From SCGC-AAA252-I15 sp043822165 (lineage in GTDB: Archaea > Altiarchaeota > Altiarchaeia > IMC4 > SCGC-AAA252-I15): a DNA stretch of 17,091 bases. Position 1 is the first letter of the stretch. Each line of letters opens with the position of its first letter. The notes beneath the pieces were generated by a model. It did not search any database. It had not been told where the DNA came from and saw nothing but the letters and a program-made list of their open reading frames with translations. The stretch is from positions 1 through 17,091 of the forward strand of contig JBDRCA010000037.1 in assembly GCA_043822165.1 (NCBI GenBank). The letters are read 5' to 3'. Positions 1 through 6,995 of this stretch are shown here, piece after piece. Position numbers and translations under genes: made by a program.

Positions 1-18
1 GGTTTAGAATAATCCACG

Positions 19-27
19 TATTTATAT
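19..27 (+). promoter_or_regulatory. TATA box for the DUF835 gene
   Basis: The sequence TATTTATAT is a good archaeal TATA element. Placing transcription start about 26 nt downstream (near 50) leaves a leader of roughly 17 nt that contains a strong ribosome-binding site. The assignment rests on motif and spacing only. Confidence 0.55.
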
Positions 28-55
28 CCACAAAAAAAGATAAGTAATAATCTTC

Positions 56-63
56 AGGTGGAT
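56..63 (+). promoter_or_regulatory. Strong Shine-Dalgarno site for the DUF835 gene
   Basis: AGGTGGAT closely matches the archaeal Shine-Dalgarno consensus (GGAGGTGATC) and ends 3 nt before the ATG at 67, which fixes that start. Most housekeeping genes in this window lack such a site. Confidence 0.7.
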
Positions 64-66
64 TAA

Positions 67-1026
67 ATGGCATTCGAGTTCACGTCAAAACTTCTACTCA
101 ACGTATTCGCGATAGTAATCTCCCTAGTAGCTGTCGTCTACTGGATTAAGATATATCGGCAACTATACAAGAAAGACGAACGCGAAATAAGGGGTTGGCG
201 CTGGCTCTTCGTCGCAATACTCGCGATACTCCTATTCAACATATCAAGCATATACTACCTGATAACGACTGCAGACCTATACGTTACCGCCGACGTCTCC
301 CGCTTCTTCCCGAACGCAAAAACACCAGCGACTATGATAAACGTCAACATGATTGAATTATTCAACATAGTCGGCAGAACCATCATCGCATTATCCATGA
401 CCATGGGAGCATACCTGCTTTACGCGCCCATGAGGAAAATCCAGGGCGCCCAATACCGCTTCGTACCGATAACCCCCGTAATCGAGGAGAACATCCAAGG
501 AAACCTGAAATACAAGATCTCCCCGTCCGCGATATACCTCGTGAAAGAGGAAAAAGCAGTGGAAGGCTCAAGGGACTTCCTAATCAAGGGCATCCAGCCG
601 AAAAAGAGCCTTGAAATATTCACGGACCTTGTGACTCACGGCTACCCGGGGCTTTGCATAACCAGGATGCACCCTAAAAAACTCAGGGAGAAATACAATC
701 TGGAGCGGACTCCCATTCTGTGGCTTACGCAGTCCATGGAGGTGCGGGGCAGGATTAATCCCTCTGATTTAATCGAGCTCAGCCAGACTGTGAGGGAGTT
801 CGTCCGCAGGACCGAGAACAGTGTTATACTGTTGGATGGTTTGGAGTATCTCATAACCCAGAACAACTTCGAGGAGATACTGCGCCTCATACAGTCTCTG
901 AATGATATGGTCTCAATATCCTCTGCTACCTTGATAGTTCCCCTCGACCAGTCCACGATATCCACTCAGCAGATGCATCTCTTGGAGAGGGAGATGAACG
1001 AGATAACAAGCGTCTGGAAGACGTGA
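67..1026 (+). CDS. DUF835 domain membrane protein
   Basis: This 319-residue protein has three hydrophobic segments near the N-terminus (about residues 8-28, 44-66 and 100-120), followed by a soluble domain from about 155 to 310. The soluble part carries the signature of DUF835: a G-L-C-I-T-R stretch at 195-200, P-I-L-W-L-T at 216-221, and V-I-L-L-D-G-L-E-Y-L-I near 253-263, followed by an N-x-F. DUF835 proteins are archaeal, often membrane-linked or fused to sensor modules. Their biochemical role is not established, though the fold has been compared with nucleotide-binding or signalling domains. The topology suggests a membrane anchor with a cytoplasmic DUF835 domain. The start is supported by a Shine-Dalgarno site at 56-63. 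Two small exported proteins follow on the same strand, so it may head an envelope-related transcription unit. The family call is firm; the function is unknown. Confidence 0.85.
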   Translation: MAFEFTSKLLLNVFAIVISLVAVVYWIKIYRQLYKKDEREIRGWRWLFVAILAILLFNISSIYYLITTADLYVTADVSRFFPNAKTPATMINVNMIELFNIVGRTIIALSMTMGAYLLYAPMRKIQGAQYRFVPITPVIEENIQGNLKYKISPSAIYLVKEEKAVEGSRDFLIKGIQPKKSLEIFTDLVTHGYPGLCITRMHPKKLREKYNLERTPILWLTQSMEVRGRINPSDLIELSQTVREFVRRTENSVILLDGLEYLITQNNFEEILRLIQSLNDMVSISSATLIVPLDQSTISTQQMHLLEREMNEITSVWKT

Positions 1027-1061
1027 GATTATTATTTTAGTATTACTATGCCTTAACTGAG

Positions 1062-1592
1062 ATGAAATTCAAGATTGCACTGCTTGCTCTGGCTTGCCTT
1101 ATCTTGCTTGCTTTGGTGACGCTTATCATACTGGTCCTGGTCTCTTACACTAGCAACGACTGCGGGACAAGCGTCATCGAGACCCGCTACCAGTGCAGTG
1201 ACGGGCGCTTCGTCTCTAACATCAACAAGTGTCCTACCGTCACACAGGTTTTGACGACCTCCGTCTGGACGCCGCCAGTCAAGACAGATTCAACTGTCAC
1301 GACGTCGACTTCGACTCTGTGCCCCTGCATAAAGCTGCCGCCTTCGCTGACCACGATATTCACTTCATCGACGACCTTGTGGAAGGGCCCGTCGTGCGTG
1401 TCGGACGCGGACTGCGGCTCCGTCTCATACGGAGGAATAGTCTGTATAAGCGGGGACGCGAACGTTCTCGTCAACACGCCTCGCTGCGTAAAAGAGCACT
1501 GTATGACTCTCGTCAGCTATGAGTTGAGGAAGGTGTGTTCCAGCTCCGAGACGTGCAAGAAGGACGAGGGCTGCGTTAAAAGGGAAGAGTAA
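1062..1592 (+). CDS. Membrane-anchored Cys-rich extracellular protein, hypothetical
   Basis: The 176-residue product begins with one long hydrophobic segment (about residues 5-28), either an uncleaved signal anchor or a signal peptide. The remainder looks extracellular: 13 cysteines, a Ser/Thr-rich linker at about 61-107, and a C-terminal part with the pattern C-x4-D-C-G (112-119) then further paired cysteines up to 171. Similar small C-x-x-D-x-D-C-G modules occur in exported archaeal proteins and are presumed to be disulphide-bonded. The Ser/Thr linker would suit O-glycosylation. It starts 35 nt after the DUF835 stop and is followed after 1 nt by the next gene, so the two secreted proteins are probably co-expressed. 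No enzyme motif is visible, and the function is unknown. Confidence 0.7.
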   Translation: MKFKIALLALACLILLALVTLIILVLVSYTSNDCGTSVIETRYQCSDGRFVSNINKCPTVTQVLTTSVWTPPVKTDSTVTTSTSTLCPCIKLPPSLTTIFTSSTTLWKGPSCVSDADCGSVSYGGIVCISGDANVLVNTPRCVKEHCMTLVSYELRKVCSSSETCKKDEGCVKREE

Positions 1593-1593
1593 A

Positions 1594-2244
1594 TTGAAAG
1601 GTAGGGTCATTGCTTTGTCTTTCGCGGTTTTTTTGCTTGCCTGCAGTGTTTCCGCCAAGAGCCAGTTCAAGGTTGTTGTTGTCGCGAACTCCCTTGACTG
1701 GGAGGCGGGGAAAGAGTTCTACGGTTTCCTGGGGAACAAGGGCATGGATGTGGTGCGGGTTAATGCCTCTGATTTCGCAGATTATTCGGCCGAGAAGTTC
1801 GTAGTCATCTTGGGCGGCCAGAACGCGCCTGAGGGCGTCGGCGACATAGTCAAGGGCGTTTTAACGGAAGCAGAGCAGTCTAGTCTTCTCGCATCCGAGT
1901 CTTCGGCAAAGATGTTCGTGAAGACGAACGTGTGGGCTACTGACCAGGTTGTGAGGGTTTTCGCTGGATACGGGAGAGAGGAGACTGCGGGAGCTTGGAA
2001 GGCTCACAAGGAGGATGTCGCGGAAGAGTTGATTGTTGACTCGGAGTCTTCTTCTGGGAAGGTTTCGTGCGAGAGCTTCTGCATGGACATAGGGTACGCT
2101 AGCGGCGAGTGCAGGATTAATCCCGGAGAATGCAGGAACAAGGGGGACAGGGAAGTCTACAAGAAGCGCGGAGACGTCTACTGCAGGTACCGGACGGGCC
2201 ACAGGGACACGTGCTGCTGCGTGGTAGGCAATGAACTCGGTTAA
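1594..2244 (+). CDS. Exported protein: Rossmann-like surface domain plus Cys-rich knot-like tail
   Basis: The gene starts at a TTG one base after the upstream stop; this start places a signal peptide exactly at the N-terminus. Residues 1-21 form that signal peptide. L-L-A-C at 14-17 would also fit a lipobox, so lipid anchoring is possible. Residues about 25-150 alternate beta strands and helices (V-V-V-V-A-N, V-V-I-L-G-G, V-V-R-V-F-A-G-Y), ending in a segment like the A-G-x-x-R-E-x-T pattern found in archaeal S-layer-associated domains. Residues 159-210 hold eight cysteines: C-x3-C at 159/163, G-E-C-R at 171-174, C180, C197 and C-C-C at 207-209. This spacing resembles a defensin/knottin-type disulphide knot. 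It is translationally linked to the gene before it and converges on comB 13 nt away. A cell-surface role is inferred; the specific function is unknown. Confidence 0.72.
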   Translation: MKGRVIALSFAVFLLACSVSAKSQFKVVVVANSLDWEAGKEFYGFLGNKGMDVVRVNASDFADYSAEKFVVILGGQNAPEGVGDIVKGVLTEAEQSSLLASESSAKMFVKTNVWATDQVVRVFAGYGREETAGAWKAHKEDVAEELIVDSESSSGKVSCESFCMDIGYASGECRINPGECRNKGDREVYKKRGDVYCRYRTGHRDTCCCVVGNELG

Positions 2245-2257
2245 TCCTTAAATGGGA

Positions 2258-2944
2258 TCACGCTATATGACCTTCAAGCCGGTCTTTAATGTAATACATG
2301 TCCCTGATCTTCTGAGCCATCGGGATGAATTCGACGCTATTCAGCTTCAAGCAGTACTCGAATTCATCGGCTAGACCCCTCTCCTCGTAGTCGATGTACC
2401 GCTGGCTCAAGAGCATCTCGGATTTTATGCTCTTAAAATCCGGCTCCCCCCACTCTAAGAGGTCCCGTAGGTATTCCGCGCACAACGTGTCTTCACGGGC
2501 TTCCTCTCCGTGTCTCCCGGCCCCGATTAAATACACTTCCCTCGGTTTGATTTTCACTATCTCGTTAGCCAGTAGCTGGGCGTTCAGGAAGGAGCCTATG
2601 AACACGAGCTCCGCCTTAGTTATGGCCTCGATTATTCTCGCGCCGTTGCTCGTGCAGATAACAACTGTTTTATCGCTTAATTTTGCGTCAAGGGCTGCGA
2701 GAGGCGAGTTGTCGAAGTCGAATCCTTTTGGTAGTTTGCTTCCTTGTTCCCCGAAGATGACGCAGTCTTTTCTCCCGTCTTTTATGGCGAGTGCTTTTTT
2801 CGGCGAGGCCACGCATATGAATTCCTTGGGCTTCTTGGATAGAATGGTGGTTACCGTCGACGAGAAGCGCAATACGTCTATGACGACTGCAACGCCTTTC
2901 GCCCTCCGGGCACCCTCCTCAAGAGCCGTTATATTGATGTTCAT
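2258..2944 (-). CDS. comB: 2-phosphosulfolactate phosphatase family protein (ComB)
   Basis: The 228-residue protein matches ComB, a Mg2+-dependent acid phosphatase that hydrolyses 2-phosphosulfolactate to sulfolactate in coenzyme M synthesis. Visible family motifs are V-V-I-D-V-L-R-F-S-S-T near residue 20, the F-G-E-Q-G...G-F-D-F-D-N-S-P block near 63-81, the T-S-N-G-A segment near 98, F-L-N-A, and the E-D-T-L-C-A-E-Y-L block near 150. The length is typical. It is the last gene of an operon; its ATG overlaps the gpmI stop as ATGA, implying translational coupling. No other coenzyme M gene is visible here, and ComB homologues are widespread outside methanogens, where the substrate is uncertain. 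Family assignment is strong. The exact substrate in this organism is inference: coupling to phosphoglycerate mutase might point to a three-carbon phospho-acid. Confidence 0.88.
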   Translation of the reverse strand: MNINITALEEGARRAKGVAVVIDVLRFSSTVTTILSKKPKEFICVASPKKALAIKDGRKDCVIFGEQGSKLPKGFDFDNSPLAALDAKLSDKTVVICTSNGARIIEAITKAELVFIGSFLNAQLLANEIVKIKPREVYLIGAGRHGEEAREDTLCAEYLRDLLEWGEPDFKSIKSEMLLSQRYIDYEERGLADEFEYCLKLNSVEFIPMAQKIRDMYYIKDRLEGHIA

Positions 2945-4473
2945 CGTAGTATGAGGCTCTCGCCTTCCATCTCGCCCGGTTTCTCGATGCCTAAGATTTC
3001 GAGCATTGTGGGGGCTACGTCTTTAAGCCCTCCTTTCTGGCGAAGCCTTACCTTCCGCAGTTCCTCATTGCTTGATATTAAAATGAACGGGACCGGGTTG
3101 GTGCCGTGAGCGGGACATATTTCCCCGTCTTCATATAGCATCTGCTCGGCGTTTCCGTGGTCTGCCATGATTATCGCAGTGCCTTTTTTTTCGAGTGTTT
3201 TTCCGACGACTTTTCCTATGCATTCATCGACTACTCCGACGCATTCCACGACCGCGTCGAAGACGCCCGAGTGCCCGACAAGATCCGGGTTCGCGTAATT
3301 CATGATTACGACGTCGTATTCGTCCTTGCCGAGTTCCTCAACAACCCTTTCCGTCACCTTGTAGGCGCTCATCTCCGGCTGCTGGTCGTATGAGGGAACC
3401 TTCGGGCTGTCGATGAGGATGCGGGCTTCACCCGGATACGGGTCGTCGACCTGGCTGTTGAAGAAAAAAGTCACGTGCGCGTATTTCTCGGTCTCCGCTA
3501 TACGAAGCTGCCTGAGACCCGCCCTGCTCAAAACCGTCCCGAGGTTGTTTTCCACGACGAGCTGCGGAAAGGCCACTGGAAGATCAAGGTCGTCCGCGTA
3601 CTCGCTCATGCACACGAAGTGGATGTCCAGCCGTCCCCCCCTGTCGAACTTATCGAATTCCTCCTTGGTCAGGGCGTAAGTAATCTGTCTGGAGCGGTCG
3701 CTTCTGAAGTTGTAGAAGATGACGGCGTCTCCGTCGCTTATCGTCTTTTTGTCCGGGGTTATTATGGTTGGCTGCACGTAGTAGTCTGTCTTGTCTCCGC
3801 GCGCGTAGGCCTCGGAGAGCGCGTTTTCCGCGGACTCTGACTCGTAGCCTTCGCCGTAGACGAGCATCCTGTATGCTTTCTCGGTTCGGTCCCAGTTTGT
3901 GTCGCGGTCCATGGCGTAGTACCTGCCCACGATGGAGGAGACCACTCCCACACCCGTTTTTTTCTGTTGCTGCCTTAATTCTTTCAAGAAGCCTCCCGCG
4001 CTTTTTTCGGGTACGTCTCGCCCGTCTAAGAAGCAGTGTATAAACACGTTTTCCAGGCCGTTTCTTCTTGCAAGCTCTAAGAGCGCGTGGAGGTGGTGGG
4101 TGGTGGCGTGGACTCCCTGGTCCGAGAAAAGCCCCATTAAATGCAGGTTCGAGCCCTGCTCTTTAACGTGTTTTATCGCCGACATTAGTGCCGGATTATC
4201 ATAGAATCCCCCGTTTTTTATCGCCTGGTTGATTGCTTCAAGCGGCTGCCACACGATTCTGCCAGCGCCTATTGTGAGGTGCCCCGGCTCGGAGCCGCCC
4301 TGGGTTCCTTCAGGGAGGCCTACCGCGTTTCCTGAGGCTGCGAGCTGCGTGTTCGGGTAGTCTTTCATGAATGCGTCGAAGTTGGGTGTTTTTGCCGCGG
4401 CAATCGCGTTTCCTTTCTTTTCGGGGTTTACTCCCCAGCCGTCCATTATGATTAGCGTCAAGGGCTTCTTCAT
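2941..4473 (-). CDS. gpmI: 2,3-bisphosphoglycerate-independent phosphoglycerate mutase
   Basis: This 510-residue enzyme interconverts 3- and 2-phosphoglycerate in glycolysis and gluconeogenesis, through a phosphoserine intermediate at a two-metal (usually Mn2+) site of the alkaline phosphatase superfamily. Visible landmarks are M-D-G-W-G at 10-14 (metal ligand D11), the nucleophile S61 in G-G-S-E-P-G-H-L, the F-L-D-G-R-D block, G-R-Y-Y-A-M-D-R-D, F-R-S-D-R-S-R-Q, E-T-E-K-Y-A-H-V-T-F-F-F-N, N-x-A-N-P-D-L-V-G-H and A-D-H-G-N-A-E. The length is full for the bacterial-type GpmI. Many archaea instead use the shorter ApgM type, so the long form is worth noting. The serine loop reads G-G-S-E-P where most GpmI have G-N-S-E-V, a mild variant. 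The gene overlaps both the upstream phosphatase gene and comB by 4 nt, forming a coupled operon. Confidence 0.96.
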   Translation of the reverse strand: MKKPLTLIIMDGWGVNPEKKGNAIAAAKTPNFDAFMKDYPNTQLAASGNAVGLPEGTQGGSEPGHLTIGAGRIVWQPLEAINQAIKNGGFYDNPALMSAIKHVKEQGSNLHLMGLFSDQGVHATTHHLHALLELARRNGLENVFIHCFLDGRDVPEKSAGGFLKELRQQQKKTGVGVVSSIVGRYYAMDRDTNWDRTEKAYRMLVYGEGYESESAENALSEAYARGDKTDYYVQPTIITPDKKTISDGDAVIFYNFRSDRSRQITYALTKEEFDKFDRGGRLDIHFVCMSEYADDLDLPVAFPQLVVENNLGTVLSRAGLRQLRIAETEKYAHVTFFFNSQVDDPYPGEARILIDSPKVPSYDQQPEMSAYKVTERVVEELGKDEYDVVIMNYANPDLVGHSGVFDAVVECVGVVDECIGKVVGKTLEKKGTAIIMADHGNAEQMLYEDGEICPAHGTNPVPFILISSNEELRKVRLRQKGGLKDVAPTMLEILGIEKPGEMEGESLILR

Positions 4474-5231
4474 TTTAGCGTCTTTAATAGTGCTTCGTGT
4501 ACGGTACTGTTTGATGCCACGATATTTTTGGAATACTTATTCCACGGCGTTCCATAAAAATCAGTCGAGCATCCGCCGGCTTCTGACACCAGGATGGCTC
4601 CTGCCGTGACGTCCCATATCTTGGCGTCGTCTATTATGTAGCCGTCTGTTCTCCCGGATGCGAGCCATGCAAACGAGGTCGTGGCGACTCCGAACATTCT
4701 GGTGGAGAAAACGCTTCTGGCAAGTCTTGCCAGGACGTCGAGTTTTTTCTCTGGTTTCTTGTATATGAGGCTTTCGAACATTATCATTGCATCCTTAGGT
4801 TCTCTGTCGGAGACTTTTATTTTCTTGCTGTTCAGGTATGAGCCTTCCCCATCTTTGGCGCTGTATGTTTCGCCTGTCTCTGGCAGGTGGATTACGCCTA
4901 CAATGGGTTTGTCCCCTTCGAGGACGGCGATGGATACGCCATAGAGGGGTATCCCGTAGAGATAGTTGTGGGTTCCGTCCAGTGGGTCGACTATCCACTC
5001 GAGTTCGCAGTCCCTGCAGGTTTCCCCCGCTTCCTCTGACAGGATGCTGTGTTCTGGGAACTCGTCTCGTATGCGGGAGAGAATGATTTCCTCGGCCTTG
5101 ACGTCAGCCTCGGAGACTAGGTGCTTGTCCTTGCAGTCAAGCAGTTTTATCTTGCAGCGGAAATTCTTTTTCAGGAAGTCTCCCGCCTCCTCGGCGGCGT
5201 CCACGGCTACTTTAAGCAGTCTATCCTTCAT
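4470..5231 (-). CDS. Inositol-1-monophosphatase family phosphatase (possible archaeal FBPase/IMPase)
   Basis: The 253-residue protein belongs to the Li+-sensitive, Mg2+-dependent phosphatase family. Metal-binding residues are visible at E66/E67 (S-E-E-A-G-E), D82 and D85 in W-I-V-D-P-L-D-G-T at 79-87, and D207 in I-W-D-V-T-A-G, followed by E-A-G-G at 217-220. Characterised archaeal members often act on both inositol monophosphate and fructose 1,6-bisphosphate. Its position as first gene of an operon with phosphoglycerate mutase favours a sugar-phosphate (gluconeogenic) role, but inositol phosphate for lipid or compatible-solute synthesis is equally allowed by the sequence. The ATG lies about 30 nt from a TATA-like element, suggesting a leaderless transcript. 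The stop overlaps the gpmI start by 4 nt. Confidence 0.92.
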   Translation of the reverse strand: MKDRLLKVAVDAAEEAGDFLKKNFRCKIKLLDCKDKHLVSEADVKAEEIILSRIRDEFPEHSILSEEAGETCRDCELEWIVDPLDGTHNYLYGIPLYGVSIAVLEGDKPIVGVIHLPETGETYSAKDGEGSYLNSKKIKVSDREPKDAMIMFESLIYKKPEKKLDVLARLARSVFSTRMFGVATTSFAWLASGRTDGYIIDDAKIWDVTAGAILVSEAGGCSTDFYGTPWNKYSKNIVASNSTVHEALLKTLK

Positions 5232-5256
5232 CTACCAATTAATTGAAATTTAGTCG

Positions 5257-5266
5257 ATAAAAACAA
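5257..5266 (-). promoter_or_regulatory. Probable TATA box of the phosphatase-gpmI-comB operon
   Basis: On the minus strand the element reads GTTTTTATCG. Its centre is about 30 nt from the ATG at 5231, the distance expected for a leaderless archaeal transcript. It lies in the 68-nt gap after ilvD, so the operon may have its own promoter as well as read-through. It is a T-rich, imperfect match. Confidence 0.4.
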
Positions 5267-5299
5267 TAGCGGCTTCAGGCGGTTTCTCTTGTCCAAGGG

Positions 5300-6955
5300 T
5301 TAAGTGTCGCTTACTACTGCGCCTTTGTCGGCGGAGCTTACGAATCTTGCGTATCTTGCAAGGTAGCCTGTAAGTTTTTTGCGCGGTGGCTTCCACATGC
5401 TTCGTCTTTTTTCAAGCTCTTTGTCTGGGACGGAAAGCCGTATCTTTCGTTTGTGTATGTCTATTTCTATGGTGTCTCCTTCTTTTATGAGCGCTATTGC
5501 CCCGCCCGCTGCTGCTTCCGGGCTTATGTGTCCTATGCATGGGCCGCGTGTTCCGCCTGAGAATCGTCCGTCTGTTATGAGCGCTACCGACTCGGATAAG
5601 CCCATTCCCGCTATCGCGGAGGTCGGAGAGAGCATCTCGCGCATTCCGGGCCCGCCTTTCGGGCCTTCGTATCTGACTACGACCACGTCTCCGGCCTTGA
5701 TTTTACCGGAAAGTATCGCTTTCATGGATTCCTCCTCTGAGTCGAAGCAGCGTGCCTTCCCCGTGAACGTCATCATCTTGTCTGATACCGCGCTCTGTTT
5801 GACGACGCAGCCGTCGGGTGCAATATTCCCGGATAATACCGCCATTCCTCCTTCGCTGTGGTATGGGTTGTCAATGGGGCGTATTATTCCCTCGTCATAG
5901 ACTACGCCGTCAGCTGCAACCTGCATTATTTTTTTCCCGGATACGGTGGCATTGTCTTTCAACTTGGATTTGAGCCTGTTTAAGACTGCGGGTATGCCGC
6001 CTGCCCTGTCCAGGTCTTCCATGAAGGTTTCTCCTCCAGGGCGCATGTTGACGATGTGCGGCGTCTTCCTGCTGACCTCGTCGAAAAGCCTCAATTCTAT
6101 GGGGCACCCAGCCTCGTGGGCGATAGCCGGGATGTGAAGCGCGGTATTCGTGGAGCCGCCGAACGCGTTGTCGACGACTACTGCATTATAGATTGAGTCC
6201 TTGTTTATGATTTTCCTCGCGGTCACGTTCTTTCTCACGAGCTCGACTATCCGCTCCCCTGAAGCGAAGGCTATCCTCTTTTTTTTCGCGCTGTTGGCAA
6301 GAGCCGTGCCGCAGCCTGGAAGGCTCATACCTAATGCCTCTGTGACGCACGCCATGCTGTTTGCAGTGTACATGCCCTGGCAGCTTCCCGCTCCCGGGCA
6401 GGCTTCGCACTCGTAAGCTCCCAATTCTTCAGCGGAAAGCTTTCCCGCCTGGTATCTCCCGACGGCCTCGAAGGTGTCTCTGACCAAGGAGAGCCTCCGG
6501 TTATTGTAGTATCCTCCAACCATGGGCCCGGCAGTGACCACTATGCACGGTATATCCAGCCTTCCGGCAGCCATGAGCATTCCGGGCGTGATTTTGTCGC
6601 AGTTGGTGAGGAGCACTAATCCGTCTAGCGCGTGCGCTGACGCTATCGACTCGACTTCGTCGGCTATAAGCTCCCTGGACGGTAGGCTGAATTTCATGCC
6701 TTGGTGCCCCATCGCTATTCCGTCGCATATGCCTGGTACGCCGAAGATGAACGGTCTCCCACCGCCCGCATAGACTCCGTTTTCGATGGCGCGCTCGAGC
6801 TGGCGCATGTCGACGTGGCCGGGTATCAAGTCCGTGAAAGATGACGCTATCCCTATGAAAGGTTTCCCCATCTCGGACGGGCTAACCCCTGTCGCATACA
6901 AGAGCGCCCTGTTCGGCGCGCGCTCAACACCCTTTTTTATGACGTCAGACTTCAT
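5300..6955 (-). CDS. ilvD: Dihydroxy-acid dehydratase
   Basis: IlvD dehydrates 2,3-dihydroxy acids to 2-keto acids, the third common step of valine, leucine and isoleucine synthesis. With the ATG at 6955 the protein has 551 residues, a usual length. It begins M-K-S-D-V-I-K-K-G with R-A-P at 12-14, as IlvD proteins do. Fe-S ligand cysteines are C119 (N-C-D-K) and C192 (G-S-C-Q-G-M-Y-T-A-N). The first loop reads I-P-G-H-V-D-M, like the E. coli enzyme, rather than the P-C-N form of three-cysteine enzymes, which suggests the two-cysteine, [4Fe-4S]-like class. G-G-S-T-N and D-G-R-F-S-G-G-T-R-G complete the signature. An in-frame TTG at 6976 is rejected because it falls within or at the edge of the TATA/start region. 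Other sugar-acid dehydratases share the fold, but the overall match is to IlvD. No other branched-chain gene is in view. Confidence 0.93.
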   Translation of the reverse strand: MKSDVIKKGVERAPNRALLYATGVSPSEMGKPFIGIASSFTDLIPGHVDMRQLERAIENGVYAGGGRPFIFGVPGICDGIAMGHQGMKFSLPSRELIADEVESIASAHALDGLVLLTNCDKITPGMLMAAGRLDIPCIVVTAGPMVGGYYNNRRLSLVRDTFEAVGRYQAGKLSAEELGAYECEACPGAGSCQGMYTANSMACVTEALGMSLPGCGTALANSAKKKRIAFASGERIVELVRKNVTARKIINKDSIYNAVVVDNAFGGSTNTALHIPAIAHEAGCPIELRLFDEVSRKTPHIVNMRPGGETFMEDLDRAGGIPAVLNRLKSKLKDNATVSGKKIMQVAADGVVYDEGIIRPIDNPYHSEGGMAVLSGNIAPDGCVVKQSAVSDKMMTFTGKARCFDSEEESMKAILSGKIKAGDVVVVRYEGPKGGPGMREMLSPTSAIAGMGLSESVALITDGRFSGGTRGPCIGHISPEAAAGGAIALIKEGDTIEIDIHKRKIRLSVPDKELEKRRSMWKPPRKKLTGYLARYARFVSSADKGAVVSDT

Positions 6956-6978
6956 GGTATATCCTTTACCCGTCAAAC

Positions 6979-6987
6979 CATATAAAG
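6979..6987 (-). promoter_or_regulatory. TATA box of ilvD
   Basis: The minus strand reads CTTTATATG, preceded by a run of nine A. Its centre is about 28 nt upstream of the ilvD ATG at 6955, so the transcript would be leaderless or nearly so. It sits within 20 nt of the stop codon of the upstream giant gene. Confidence 0.6.
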
Positions 6988-6995
6988 CTTTTTTT

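Noticed and set aside
10..65. 8-bp inverted repeat TAATCCAC / GTGGATTA flanking the first promoter
   Set aside because: The upstream arm lies before the TATA box and would not be in the mRNA, so it cannot mask the ribosome-binding site. It could be an operator, but 8 bp over 56 nt may be chance.
2394..2954. 186-aa ORF on the plus strand over comB
   Set aside because: It is antisense to a clearly recognised ComB; the translation has no family features and no promoter or ribosome-binding site.
6956..6976. TTG start of IlvD at 6976
   Set aside because: It falls next to the TATA box and at or before the predicted transcription start; the ATG at 6955 gives the usual IlvD N-terminus.
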